64,000 nucleotides of DNA from an uncultured Clostridia bacterium (GTDB lineage Bacteria > Bacillota > Clostridia > Christensenellales > Borkfalkiaceae), in NCBI GenBank assembly GCA_944362555.1, contig CALVTL010000001.1, forward strand, positions 62,001 through 126,000. The letters run 5' to 3'. A program made the translations under genes and the position numbers. Below the pieces are notes generated by a model. The model worked only from the letters and a program-made list of their open reading frames with translations. It ran no database searches and was not told the origin of the DNA. Below, piece by piece: positions 19,122-26,991 of this stretch (positions are counted from its first letter, which is position 1; each line of letters starts with the position of its first letter).

Positions 19122-20984
19122 CTATTTCACGCTCAGATACACCATCAGCACGGCGATGTCGGCGGGGGAGACGCCCGAGATGCGCTCCGCCTGTCCGAGA
19201 TTCAAGGGTCGGATGCGGGCGAGCTTTTCACGCGCTTCGAGGCGCAGTCCCGCGATGGCGGCGTAGTCGAGATCGGGCGGAAGGGGGCTTTGTTCCATCT
19301 TTTTGGCGCGTTCCGCCTCGTCGCGGCTGCGCTTCAGGTACCCCTCGTACCGCACCTGCGTCTCGCAGGAGAGCAGTACGTCGGCGGGAATGTCCTGCAA
19401 AATGCCGAACGTCTCGCGCAGGACAGAGAGGGGGATGCCGCGGCGCAGGAGGTCTGCGTACGTCACGCCCGCCGAGAGCGGGGGCTGCCCGTAGCTCTGC
19501 ACGAGCGCGTCGGCTTTTTTCTGTTCGGCGCGGCGCTGCAGGCACGCCGCCGCCTCCCTGCGCTGCGCCGTGCGGGTGCAGAATTTTGCATACCGTTCCT
19601 CGGAAACGAGCCCGCAGTCATACCCGATCTGCGTCAGCCGCTCGTCGGCATTGTCCTGCCGCAGAGAAAGGCGATACTCCGCGCGCGAGGTCATCATGCG
19701 GTAGGGCTCGTCCGTGCCCTTGGTGACAAGGTCGTCGATGAGCACGCCGATATACGCCCGATCCCGCCCCAGAACAAGGGGAGGCTTATTGCGCAGCGCG
19801 AGCGAGGCGTTGAGCCCCGCCATGAGCCCCTGCGCGGCGGCTTCCTCGTAGCCGCTCGTTCCGTTCACCTGCCCCGCCGTGTACAGCCCCTTCACCTTTT
19901 TGGATTCCAGCGTGGGCAGCACGTCCAGCGTGTCGATGCAGTCGTACTCGATGGCATAGGCATAGCGCACGATCTCGCACGTCTCCAGCCCCTTCACGGT
20001 GCGGTACATCTCTTTTTGCAGATCGTGCGGGAGGGAGGTGGACATCCCCTGCACATACACCTCCGTCGTGTCGGCGCCCTCGGGCTCCAAAAAGAGCTGA
20101 TGGCGCTCCTTGTCCGCAAAGCGGACGACCTTGGTCTCGATGGAGGGGCAGTACCGCGGGCCCGTCGAGGAGATGGCGCCGTTGTAGAGGGGCGCGCGGT
20201 CAAGATTTTCCAGAATGATGCGGTGCGTTCGGGCGTTGGTATAGGTGAGATAGCAGGGCGTCTGCTGCTCCCGCGGGGGGACGTGTGCGTTCATAAAGGA
20301 GAACGGGTACACATCCTCTCCCGGCTGAACGGGCAGATCCTCGGTGTGAACGGTGCGCCCGTCGAGGCGGGCAGGGGTGCCCGTCTTAAAGCGCCGCACG
20401 CCGTAACCGAGGCGTTCGAGGCACTTCGTGAGCAGGGTCGCCCGCGCGAAGCCGTTGGGACCCGCCTCCTGTACGACCTCCCCCGTGATGGTGCGCGCGC
20501 CGAGGTATACGCCCGTCGCAACGATGGCGGCGCGGCAGGAAAAGACGCCGCCGTAGGAGGTGACGACGCCCGTCACCCGCCCGTTCTCCGTGAGGATGTC
20601 GGCGGCTTCGCCCTGCACGATGCGCAGATCGTTTGTGTGTTCGAGCACCCGCTTCATCTCGGTGTGATAGCGGTTCTTGTCCGTCTGGGCGCGCAGCGAC
20701 TGCACCGCCGCGCCCTTGCCCTCGTTGAGCATCCGGTATTGCAGCGCGCAGCGGTCGGCGACGAGCCCCATTTCCCCGCCCAGCGCGTCGATCTCGCGCA
20801 CCAGGTGTCCCTTGGCGGTGCCGCCGATGGAGGGATTGCAGGGCATGAAGCCGATGCTGTCCAGATTGAGGGTGAGGATGACGGTTTTGAGCCCCGTCCG
20901 CGCGAGGGCGAGCGCCGCTTCGCAGCCCGCGTGCCCCGCGCCGATGACGACGGCGTCATAAGTTCCTTCCGAAAACGTGTTCAT
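19122..20984 (-). CDS. mnmG: tRNA uridine-5-carboxymethylaminomethyl modification enzyme MnmG (GidA)
   Basis: The 620-residue FAD enzyme works with MnmE to modify U34 of several tRNAs. It has the dinucleotide-binding motif VIGAGHAGCEAA, the GidA signatures GPRYCPSIE and AGQVNGTSGYEEA, and the C-terminal helical domain ending near PADIAVLMVYL. Length is typical. It lies 18 bp downstream of dnaA on the same strand, a pairing reminiscent of the mnmE-mnmG genes that usually sit near the origin; mnmE is not in the window. Confidence 0.97.
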   Translation of the reverse strand: MNTFSEGTYDAVVIGAGHAGCEAALALARTGLKTVILTLNLDSIGFMPCNPSIGGTAKGHLVREIDALGGEMGLVADRCALQYRMLNEGKGAAVQSLRAQTDKNRYHTEMKRVLEHTNDLRIVQGEAADILTENGRVTGVVTSYGGVFSCRAAIVATGVYLGARTITGEVVQEAGPNGFARATLLTKCLERLGYGVRRFKTGTPARLDGRTVHTEDLPVQPGEDVYPFSFMNAHVPPREQQTPCYLTYTNARTHRIILENLDRAPLYNGAISSTGPRYCPSIETKVVRFADKERHQLFLEPEGADTTEVYVQGMSTSLPHDLQKEMYRTVKGLETCEIVRYAYAIEYDCIDTLDVLPTLESKKVKGLYTAGQVNGTSGYEEAAAQGLMAGLNASLALRNKPPLVLGRDRAYIGVLIDDLVTKGTDEPYRMMTSRAEYRLSLRQDNADERLTQIGYDCGLVSEERYAKFCTRTAQRREAAACLQRRAEQKKADALVQSYGQPPLSAGVTYADLLRRGIPLSVLRETFGILQDIPADVLLSCETQVRYEGYLKRSRDEAERAKKMEQSPLPPDLDYAAIAGLRLEAREKLARIRPLNLGQAERISGVSPADIAVLMVYLSVK

Positions 20985-21002
20985 TCCGTTAAGTTTTTCA
21001 AG

Positions 21003-22343
21003 TCACTGTTTTAAAACGGCGCTCTTGACGTCGTTGACGTCCTTTGCCACCTTGTCGTTGACGCGCATGAGTTCGGCGATCTTGTCGCGCGCGTAGATGA
21101 TGGTGGAGTGGTCGCGCCCGCCCATTATTTTCCCCACCGTGACGAGGGGAAGGGCGAGCATTTCGCACATGAGATAGATGCAGACCTGTCTTGCCCGCAC
21201 GATCTCCTGCCGCTTGTTCTTGCCCAAAAGGTCGTCTTTGGAGGTGCTGAAGTGGGTGCAGGTCGCGCGGATGATGGCGTCGGGGGTGACCTCCTCGGGC
21301 TCGTCGGTGCCGATCGCCTCCTGAAGGGCGGTGGCGGCGAGGCTCAAAGAGATCTTCTCCTCGTGCAGTTTGCTCGCAAAGATGACGGTGTTCAGCCTGC
21401 CCTCCAGCGTGCGCACGTTGTTGTCGGAATTTTTGACGAGGAAAGCGAGCACGTCGTCGGGAACGGCGTACTTTTTTTCGAGCGCCTTGCGCTTTAAGAT
21501 GGCGATCTTCGTCTCGATGTCCGGCGGCTGGATGTCGGCGATGAGCCCGCCCTCAAAGCGGGTGCGCAGCCTGTCCTCGAGCGTGGTGAGCTCTTTTGCG
21601 GGGCAGTCGGAGGAGATGACGATCTGCTTGTGCTGGGAGAACAGTTCGTTGAAGGCGTGGAAGAACGCCTCCTGCACGCCGTACTTTCCCGCCCAGAACT
21701 GGATGTCGTCGATGAGCAGCACGTCCACGTTGCGGTAGCGGTTGCGGAAGCGCGTCTCCGTGTCCCGTCCCGCACCCTTTTTCGCGTACATACTGTCCAC
21801 ATATTCGTTGAGGAACTTCTCGCTCGTCGTGTAGATGACCTTCAAAGAGGGCTTTTTCTGCTGGATGTCGTTGGCGATCGCCTGCATGAGGTGCGTCTTG
21901 CCGAGCCCCGTTCCGCCGTAGATGTAGAGGGGGTTGAAGTTCTCGCCCGGGTTTTCGGCGACCGACTTGGCGGCGGCGAACACGAATTTGTTGGAGCTCC
22001 CCACGACGAAGGAATCGAAGGTATAGCGGGGGTCGAGGACGACGGTGGTCTCCTCCACGGCGTCGGGCGTCTCGCGCAGGGAGTATTCCTCGCTGCCTTC
22101 GACGACGATGATGGCGCCCGTGAGCCCCACGTCCGCCGAGACGACCGCCTCGCGCAGTTTTTCCATGAGATTCTTGGTGATGGTGAGCGCGGCAAGTTCG
22201 CTCTCCGCCTGCAAGACGATCTTCTTGTTGACGACGTCCACGGGAACGAGGTTCTCGATGAACGTCGAATAGGAGATGGGATTGACGAGCGCCTTTGCGC
22301 GCTCGCGGACGGTATTCCATAAAAAGTCGAATTGTCCTGCCAT
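21003..22343 (-). CDS. dnaA: chromosomal replication initiator DnaA
   Basis: The 446-residue initiator has domain I (MAGQFDFLWNTVRERAKALV), a variable linker, the AAA+ domain with GGTGLGKTHLMQ and LLIDDIQFW, and the DNA-binding domain IV signature MGGRDHSTIIYARDKI. A ribosome site GGGAGGAAAA precedes ATG. Unlike most Bacillota, dnaN does not follow; mnmG does. The MITE-like element starts 44 bp upstream, so the promoter must lie inside or beside it. No cluster of TTATNCACA boxes is seen nearby. Confidence 0.97.
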   Translation of the reverse strand: MAGQFDFLWNTVRERAKALVNPISYSTFIENLVPVDVVNKKIVLQAESELAALTITKNLMEKLREAVVSADVGLTGAIIVVEGSEEYSLRETPDAVEETTVVLDPRYTFDSFVVGSSNKFVFAAAKSVAENPGENFNPLYIYGGTGLGKTHLMQAIANDIQQKKPSLKVIYTTSEKFLNEYVDSMYAKKGAGRDTETRFRNRYRNVDVLLIDDIQFWAGKYGVQEAFFHAFNELFSQHKQIVISSDCPAKELTTLEDRLRTRFEGGLIADIQPPDIETKIAILKRKALEKKYAVPDDVLAFLVKNSDNNVRTLEGRLNTVIFASKLHEEKISLSLAATALQEAIGTDEPEEVTPDAIIRATCTHFSTSKDDLLGKNKRQEIVRARQVCIYLMCEMLALPLVTVGKIMGGRDHSTIIYARDKIAELMRVNDKVAKDVNDVKSAVLKQ

Positions 22344-22386
22344 ATTTTTCCTCCCAAAGACATTGCCTTTTTTTGTGGATTTTGGT

Positions 22387-22665
22387 ATACTGTAAGGGAA
22401 AAATACGAACCAGCTTTTTGCGGCATCTTTTGGGCGCCTTGCCGTTCATCGTCTTTGCAATACTCGGGTATTGCCGCATCCTCTTCGCGGCAAATCATCC
22501 CAAAATCTTGCCGCAAAAAGTGCAAGGCAATCAAAAGCTGTATATTTTGCGGTCAGACGCGGCGAAGTCCGCAGCGCGTGCCGTGTGGCACGGGCAAGGG
22601 CTTCAACAATGTATCACCGCAAAATGGGCGCTTTTGATCAGGTTCGTATTACTCCCTTACAGTAT
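22387..22665. mobile_element. MITE-like element copy 1, between dnaA and recF
   Basis: 279 bp bounded by inverted ends: ATACTGTAAGGGA then ATACGAACC on the left (22387-22411), and GGTTCGTATT then TCCCTTACAGTAT on the right (22641-22665). It shares an 85-bp core (22433-22518) and its last 45 bp with the copy at 47749-48035. About 100 bp at 22519-22620 is unique to this copy. It encodes no transposase; short open frames cross it but have no recognisable product. The gap 22344-22806 otherwise contains only the recF promoter region. Confidence 0.75.
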
Positions 22666-22757
22666 AATGATCTGGTACGATCCCAAAGGGCGTGCGCGCC
22701 CCGCGCGCTTCGGCGGATTTTTCGCCCGTTCGCACAGGACTGCATAAGCAACCCTAT

Positions 22758-22768
22758 TATAATATAAT
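22758..22768 (+). promoter_or_regulatory. probable -10 region of recF
   Basis: Two overlapping TATAAT hexamers (22758-22763 and 22763-22768) lie about 40 bp upstream of the recF start. No good -35 was found at 17 bp, so the promoter call is weak. Confidence 0.35.
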
Positions 22769-22806
22769 TTCTCACAAAAAGAAAGCGTTTTCGCGGGAAA
22801 ACAGGC

Positions 22807-23892
22807 ATGGTCATCGAAAATTTGACGCTGCACAATTTCAGAAATTACGAGGACGAGACGTTCTGTTTTCAGGACGGGCTGAACGTGCTCACGGGGCGCA
22901 ACGCGCAGGGCAAGACCAACTGCGCGGAGGCGGTCTTTTACCTGTGCACGGGAACGTCGCTGCGCATCCGCCACGACAGTCAGCTCATCCGCCGCGGGGA
23001 GACGTCGGCGCGCATCGGGGCGCGCGTTAAAACGCGCTTCGGCGCCGTCACGCTGGAGGCGCTCATCTTTGAAAAAAAGCGTGAGCTCTTCGTCAACGGC
23101 AACAAGGTGGCGCGCACGGCGGACTTTCTCGGCAACATGAACTGCGTGTTCTTCTCCCCGGGGGAGCTGCGCCTCATTCAGGACGGCCCCGACGAGCGCC
23201 GCCGCTTTTTAAATCTCTCCATCTCGCAGACCTCGCGCGAATACTGCACGGCGCTCACGCGCTACCAGCGCATCCTCGAACAGCGCAACAATCTCTTAAA
23301 GGAGCGCGACGTCTCCATGGTGCTCGAAACGCTGCCCGTCTGGGACGAGCAGCTCTCCGTATACGCCGCGCGCATCATCCGCCACAGGCGGCGGTATCTG
23401 GCGCGCCTCTCGCCCCTCGCGCGCGACGCGCACGCCTTTCTGACCGATGGGGCGGAGGAGCTGATGCTCGAAATGGACGGGACGTATCCCGAAAATGAGG
23501 ACGAGATCGCCCAAAAACTTGCGGGGCAGTTCGCCGCCGCGCGCGAGCGCGACCTGCGGCTGGGCTTTACGTCGGTGGGTCCGCACCGCGACGACATCCG
23601 CATCTTTCTCAACGGGGCGGACGCGCGCGCCTTCTGCTCGCAGGGACAGGCGCGCACGGCGGCGCTCTCTCTAAAACTCGCCGAGACGGAAATTTTCAAG
23701 GAGCTCTCGGGCGAGCCGCCCGTGCTCATTCTCGACGACGTGATGAGCGAGCTCGACCTTCCCCGCCGCAAAAAGCTGCTCGGGCGCATCGGGGGCGTGC
23801 AGTGCCTGCTCACCTGCACCCACGCCGAGCGCGTCCTCTACGGGGCGGACTGCTATAAACTCAAGATCCGGGAGGGGAAGATCGTCCGATGA
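22807..23892 (+). CDS. recF: DNA replication and repair protein RecF
   Basis: The 361-residue SMC-like ATPase loads RecA at gapped DNA. It begins MVIENLTLHNFRNYED, has the Walker A loop GRNAQGKTN, the signature region FCSQGQARTAALSLKLAE and Walker B PVLILDDVMSELD. It is divergent from dnaA with the MITE-like element between them, and its stop overlaps the start of the PHP gene (ATGA). In the common arrangement dnaA-dnaN-recF the genes are co-directional, so this locus is rearranged. Confidence 0.96.
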   Translation: MVIENLTLHNFRNYEDETFCFQDGLNVLTGRNAQGKTNCAEAVFYLCTGTSLRIRHDSQLIRRGETSARIGARVKTRFGAVTLEALIFEKKRELFVNGNKVARTADFLGNMNCVFFSPGELRLIQDGPDERRRFLNLSISQTSREYCTALTRYQRILEQRNNLLKERDVSMVLETLPVWDEQLSVYAARIIRHRRRYLARLSPLARDAHAFLTDGAEELMLEMDGTYPENEDEIAQKLAGQFAAARERDLRLGFTSVGPHRDDIRIFLNGADARAFCSQGQARTAALSLKLAETEIFKELSGEPPVLILDDVMSELDLPRRKKLLGRIGGVQCLLTCTHAERVLYGADCYKLKIREGKIVR

Positions 23893-24734
23893 GAGCAGAC
23901 CTGCACATCCACACCTACTATTCGGACGGGAAGTATCCGCCCGAGGAGCTCGCCCGCCGCGCGAAGGCGGCGGGGCTCTCCCTCATCTCCCTCACCGACC
24001 ACGACAGCCTCGCGGGGCTCCAGGAAAAGCGCGCGGCAGCCGAGGGGGAGGGACTCTCCTTTGTCTCCGGTTGGGAGGTCTCCGCCTACGAGGGGGAGGC
24101 GAAGGTGCACGTTCTGGGCTACGGCTGCCTGCCGGACGCCGCTTACGAGGACTTTTTGGAAGAACGCAGGCGGAGCGCGCTCGCGCGGGCGGAGGAGATG
24201 ATACAAAAGGGGAACAGATACTTCTCCCTGCACCTCACCCTCGCGGACGCCGAGCGCTTCCACCTCAAAAAGGAGGCGCCGCTGCACACCATGCACGTCG
24301 TTTCGGCGTTTTCGCAGAAGCTGGGCGTCAAGCGGGGCGTGCTCTATCTTTCGGCGTTTTCGGCGGGCAAGCCCTGCTGTTCGGACATCGGCAGACCCAC
24401 GCCCTTCGACGCGCTGCGCGTCATCCACGCGGCGGGCGGCATCGCCTCGCTCGCGCACCCCGGGCGCATCCCGCTCCCCGAACAGGAAAAATTTGCCCTC
24501 ATCGACGCGCTCGTCGCGGCGGGGTTGGACGGCATAGAATGCGTGCATTCCGACCATACTTGTGACGAGGCGGAGAAGTTCGCGCGCTATGCGGCGGCGC
24601 ACGGGCTGCTTGTGACGGGCGGCTCGGACTATCATGCCGAAGGGAGAAACCGCGAGATCGGGCTTCCTCCCTTCACGCCCTCCGAGGCGCTGCTCGCGGC
24701 GTTTTCCCGCCTCGGCGGGGGAATGGGACGTTGA
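23889..24734 (+). CDS. PHP-domain phosphoesterase
   Basis: The 281-residue protein opens MRADLHIHTYYSDG, the PHP metal motif H6xH8, followed by LISLTDHDSL, SLAHPGRI, CVHSDHT and GGSDYHAEG, the remaining metal-binding motifs. It resembles the YciV/TrpH group (3',5'-nucleotide phosphatase or 5'-3' exoribonuclease RNase AM). The precise substrate is inferred only from that resemblance. Its start overlaps recF and its stop overlaps the TTG start of the VanW gene, indicating one operon. Confidence 0.88.
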   Translation: MRADLHIHTYYSDGKYPPEELARRAKAAGLSLISLTDHDSLAGLQEKRAAAEGEGLSFVSGWEVSAYEGEAKVHVLGYGCLPDAAYEDFLEERRRSALARAEEMIQKGNRYFSLHLTLADAERFHLKKEAPLHTMHVVSAFSQKLGVKRGVLYLSAFSAGKPCCSDIGRPTPFDALRVIHAAGGIASLAHPGRIPLPEQEKFALIDALVAAGLDGIECVHSDHTCDEAEKFARYAAAHGLLVTGGSDYHAEGRNREIGLPPFTPSEALLAAFSRLGGGMGR

Positions 24735-25960
24735 AAAAAATTGCGTTATTGTTTGCGCTCCTCCTTGCGGGGAGCGCGCTTTTTTTGGGCGGATGGGGCG
24801 GAAGGGTGAAGCGCGGCGTCGTGGTGAACGGGGAGGCGGTGGGCGGGATGCCCCTCGCCGCGGCGGAGCACACGGTGCGCGGAAAGCTGGAGCGCATCCC
24901 CTTCGTGCTGCATTCGCCCGCGGGCGACTTCGCGCCCGCCGTCGTGTATACGGACGACCTCTCCTCCCTTCTGCGCCGTGCGCGGCGGGGGGAGAACGCG
25001 TGCGTCACCGTGCGCAGGGAACTGCCCGACGCGGAGGCGTTTTTGCGGGACGTATGCGAAAAAAACGTCATCGTTCCGCAGGACGCCTCCTTCACCTTCT
25101 CCCGCACGGGGTTTGTGTACCGGGCGGAGCGAGCGGGCAGGATGTGTGACTTTCAGGCGTCGCTTCGGGCGATGCTCTCCGCCCTGCGCGCGGGGGAGGA
25201 GGGGGCGGAGCTCGTCACCCGCCCGTGGCAGCCCGCCGTGACGGAGCGCCTTCTGCGCAGCCGCACGCAGCGCCTTGCCGCCTTCTCCACCCGCTTCGAC
25301 GGCTCGCGCACGGCGCGCGTGCACAACATTTCGCTCGCGTGCGAGCGCATCGCGGGCACCGTGCTTGCCCCGGGGGAGGAATTTTCCTTCAACCGCGCGG
25401 TGGGGGCGCGCACGCGCGCCAACGGCTTTCTCGACGCGCCCGTCATCGTGGCGGGGGAGTTCGTCGAGGGCGCGGGCGGCGGCGTGTGCCAGGCGTCCAC
25501 CACGCTGATGGGGGCGGCGGTGCGTGCGGGGCTGCTCGTCACCGAGAGCCATCCGCACTCCCTCTCCGTGGGCTACGTTCCCCCCTCACAGGACGCCATG
25601 GTCTCCTCCGCAAGCGACCTGAAGCTGCGCAATCCCCATCCCTTCCCCGTCTATTTTCTGGCGAGGACGGGGGACGGGTGCGTTGATTTTGAAGTGTACG
25701 GCGCGCCCGACGGAAGGACGTATGAGATGGAGAGCGTTGTGCTGCGGCGCATCCAGCCCCCGCCCGCCGAGGTGACGGAGGGGGAGGAGGACAAGGTGCT
25801 GCGCGCGGAAAAGGCGGGCATGGTGAGCGAGAGCTATTTATTGGTGTACGGCGCGTCGGGCGAGCTGCTCTCCAAAACGTTGTTCCGCCGTGACGCATAC
25901 GCCTGCGTGCAGGGCAAGGTGCAGCGGGCGCCGCAGCCCTCTTCCGAGGAAAAAATTTGA
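24731..25960 (+). CDS. VanW family protein
   Basis: The 409-residue protein begins with a single membrane anchor or signal (MKKIALLFALLLAGSALFL). Residues 30-130 look like the YoaR-type putative peptidoglycan-binding domain and about 175-300 form the VanW domain (FSTRFDGSRTARVHNISLAC, APGEEFSFNRAVGART, GGGVCQASTTL, HPHSLSVGYV). VanW proteins are extracytoplasmic and linked to cell-wall biology; their reaction is unknown. The start is a TTG overlapping the PHP stop (TTGA). The name does not imply vancomycin resistance; no van ligase genes are adjacent. Confidence 0.9.
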   Translation: MKKIALLFALLLAGSALFLGGWGGRVKRGVVVNGEAVGGMPLAAAEHTVRGKLERIPFVLHSPAGDFAPAVVYTDDLSSLLRRARRGENACVTVRRELPDAEAFLRDVCEKNVIVPQDASFTFSRTGFVYRAERAGRMCDFQASLRAMLSALRAGEEGAELVTRPWQPAVTERLLRSRTQRLAAFSTRFDGSRTARVHNISLACERIAGTVLAPGEEFSFNRAVGARTRANGFLDAPVIVAGEFVEGAGGGVCQASTTLMGAAVRAGLLVTESHPHSLSVGYVPPSQDAMVSSASDLKLRNPHPFPVYFLARTGDGCVDFEVYGAPDGRTYEMESVVLRRIQPPPAEVTEGEEDKVLRAEKAGMVSESYLLVYGASGELLSKTLFRRDAYACVQGKVQRAPQPSSEEKI

Positions 25961-25979
25961 AAAATCCGCGTAAAATGAG

Positions 25980-26008
25980 TTGATTTTTCCCGCGCGTTCT
26001 GTTAAAAT
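25980..26008 (+). promoter_or_regulatory. promoter of rplS
   Basis: TTGATT (25980-25985), 17-bp spacer, TAAAAT (26003-26008). Confidence 0.65.
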
Positions 26009-26014
26009 AAGCAG

Positions 26015-26068
26015 GTGACTTCGGGCGTTCCTCTGCCGCTTGCGGGAATGAACGCCGCGTTTTATAGG
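26015..26068 (+). promoter_or_regulatory. possible L19 leader structure
   Basis: The short leader before rplS can fold GGCGTTC with GAACGCC around a central hairpin (CTCTGCCGCTTGCGGGAAT), just before the ribosome site ATAGGAGG. A self-regulatory L19 leader is known in Bacillota; whether this matches it was not tested with a covariance model. Confidence 0.3.
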
Positions 26069-26081
26069 AGGTAAGTCGAAA

Positions 26082-26423
26082 ATGGGACTCATCGAACAGA
26101 TCGAAGCCGAGAACATGAAAGAGAGCGTCCCCGCGTTCAACGTGGGCGATACGGTCAAAGTCGGCTATCGCATCATCGAGGGCGGCAAAGAGCGTATCCA
26201 GAACTTCGAGGGCGTCGTCATCGCCAAGAAGAACGGCGGGATCCGCGAGACGTTCACCGTGCGCCGCCTTTCCTTCGGCGTGGGCGTGGAGCGCTGCTTC
26301 CCCCTGCATTCCCCCAAAGTCGCGTACGTCAACGTCGTGCGCGCAGGCAAAGTCCGCCGTGCAAAGCTCTATTATCTGCGCGGGCTTACGGGGAAAGCCG
26401 CCAAGATCAAGGAAAAGAAATAA
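26082..26423 (+). CDS. rplS: 50S ribosomal protein L19
   Basis: A 113-residue L19, a large-subunit protein at the 30S-50S interface. It has [43 protein letters not shown] and the end [18 protein letters not shown]. The ribosome site TAGGAGG precedes ATG. It has its own promoter and terminator. The usual upstream partners rpsP, rimM and trmD are absent, so it is a separated member of that group. Confidence 0.97.
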   Translation: MGLIEQIEAENMKESVPAFNVGDTVKVGYRIIEGGKERIQNFEGVVIAKKNGGIRETFTVRRLSFGVGVERCFPLHSPKVAYVNVVRAGKVRRAKLYYLRGLTGKAAKIKEKK

Positions 26424-26437
26424 GTTTTCCGAAAGAA

Positions 26438-26475
26438 AACGACTCGCTCAAAGTCAGGAGCGGGCCGTTTTTTTG
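26438..26475 (+). terminator. terminator of rplS
   Basis: AACGACTCGCTC (26438-26449) pairs at 10 of 12 positions with GAGCGGGCCGTT (26458-26469), followed by a run of T. Confidence 0.8.
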
Positions 26476-26527
26476 TTGTCCGGGTTTTCCGGCAACGCCC
26501 TCCGTCTGCTCACGTTGTTCGCAGACA

Positions 26528-26605
26528 CCTCCCTCAACGAGGGAGGCTTTTTATTATGTCATCCCGAACGCGGAACGCAGTGAAGCGGAGGGATCTCCTC
26601 GCAAG
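26528..26605. repeat. dispersed repeat: hairpin plus GTCATCCCGAACGCGGAAC unit
   Basis: A CCTCCCTC/GAGGGAGG hairpin (26528-26546) with a T-rich tail is followed by a 48-bp unit (26558-26605) containing GTCATCCCGAACGCGGAACG and GAAGCGGAGGGATC. The same unit in reverse orientation occurs twice at 45359-45470. Such units are common intergenic repeats in gut Bacillota. The gap 26424-26991 holds no gene: it contains the rplS terminator, this repeat, a 12-bp perfect hairpin (26635-26666), a G-rich stretch with imperfect 22-bp repeats (about 26810-26870) and the next promoter. Confidence 0.7.
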
Positions 26606-26634
26606 TGACAGAAAGCGAGGGGATCCCTCACAGA

Positions 26635-26666
26635 CAAGAGCGCGCGCCGAAAGCCGCGCGCTCTTG
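26635..26666. repeat. 12-bp perfect hairpin in the rplS downstream gap
   Basis: CAAGAGCGCGCG (26635-26646) pairs with CGCGCGCTCTTG (26655-26666) around CCGAAAGC. No T-tract follows. Confidence 0.6.
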
Positions 26667-26913
26667 CCGTTCGGGAAGACGCAGCGGACGAGGAGCGTTC
26701 TCCCGCAGGAGGACGCAGCGGGGAGGCGGGGGAGATGGGTGCGGCGGTGCGGGCGCAGCGGGGAGACGGGAGGGTGAGCGCGCAGCCTCTCTAATTCTTA
26801 CACGGCGCGGGCGCAGCGGGACAGGAGCGGGAGCGCGGCGGGACAGGAGCTTGGGCGCGGCGGGATTTTTGCGAAAAAATTTTTGTTTTGCAAAAAAAGC
26901 CGTCTCAAAACCG

Positions 26914-26942
26914 TTTACATTCCGCGCGTTATCGGTTACAAT
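26914..26942 (+). promoter_or_regulatory. promoter of the 683-aa membrane protein
   Basis: TTTACA (26914-26919), 17-bp spacer, TACAAT (26937-26942). Confidence 0.6.
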
Positions 26943-26991
26943 AGAGTTTACCATATAATAGGGAAATATCTATATTTACAGGAAAAACATT

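Noticed and set aside
19290..21014. A 574-codon plus-strand frame across mnmG
   Set aside because: Antisense shadow of a clearly conserved gene; no motif or start signal.
22295..22767. Small open frames inside the MITE-like element near recF
   Set aside because: They cross the inverted ends, have no ribosome sites, and are not preserved in full in the second copy.
22344..22806. oriC with DnaA boxes between dnaA and recF
   Set aside because: Only one imperfect 9-mer was found; no cluster or AT-rich unwinding region with repeats.
24731..25960. Vancomycin resistance function for the VanW protein
   Set aside because: VanW alone does not confer resistance and no vanH/A/X-type genes are adjacent; the ddl at 58117 has the ordinary D-Ala-D-Ala ligase context.
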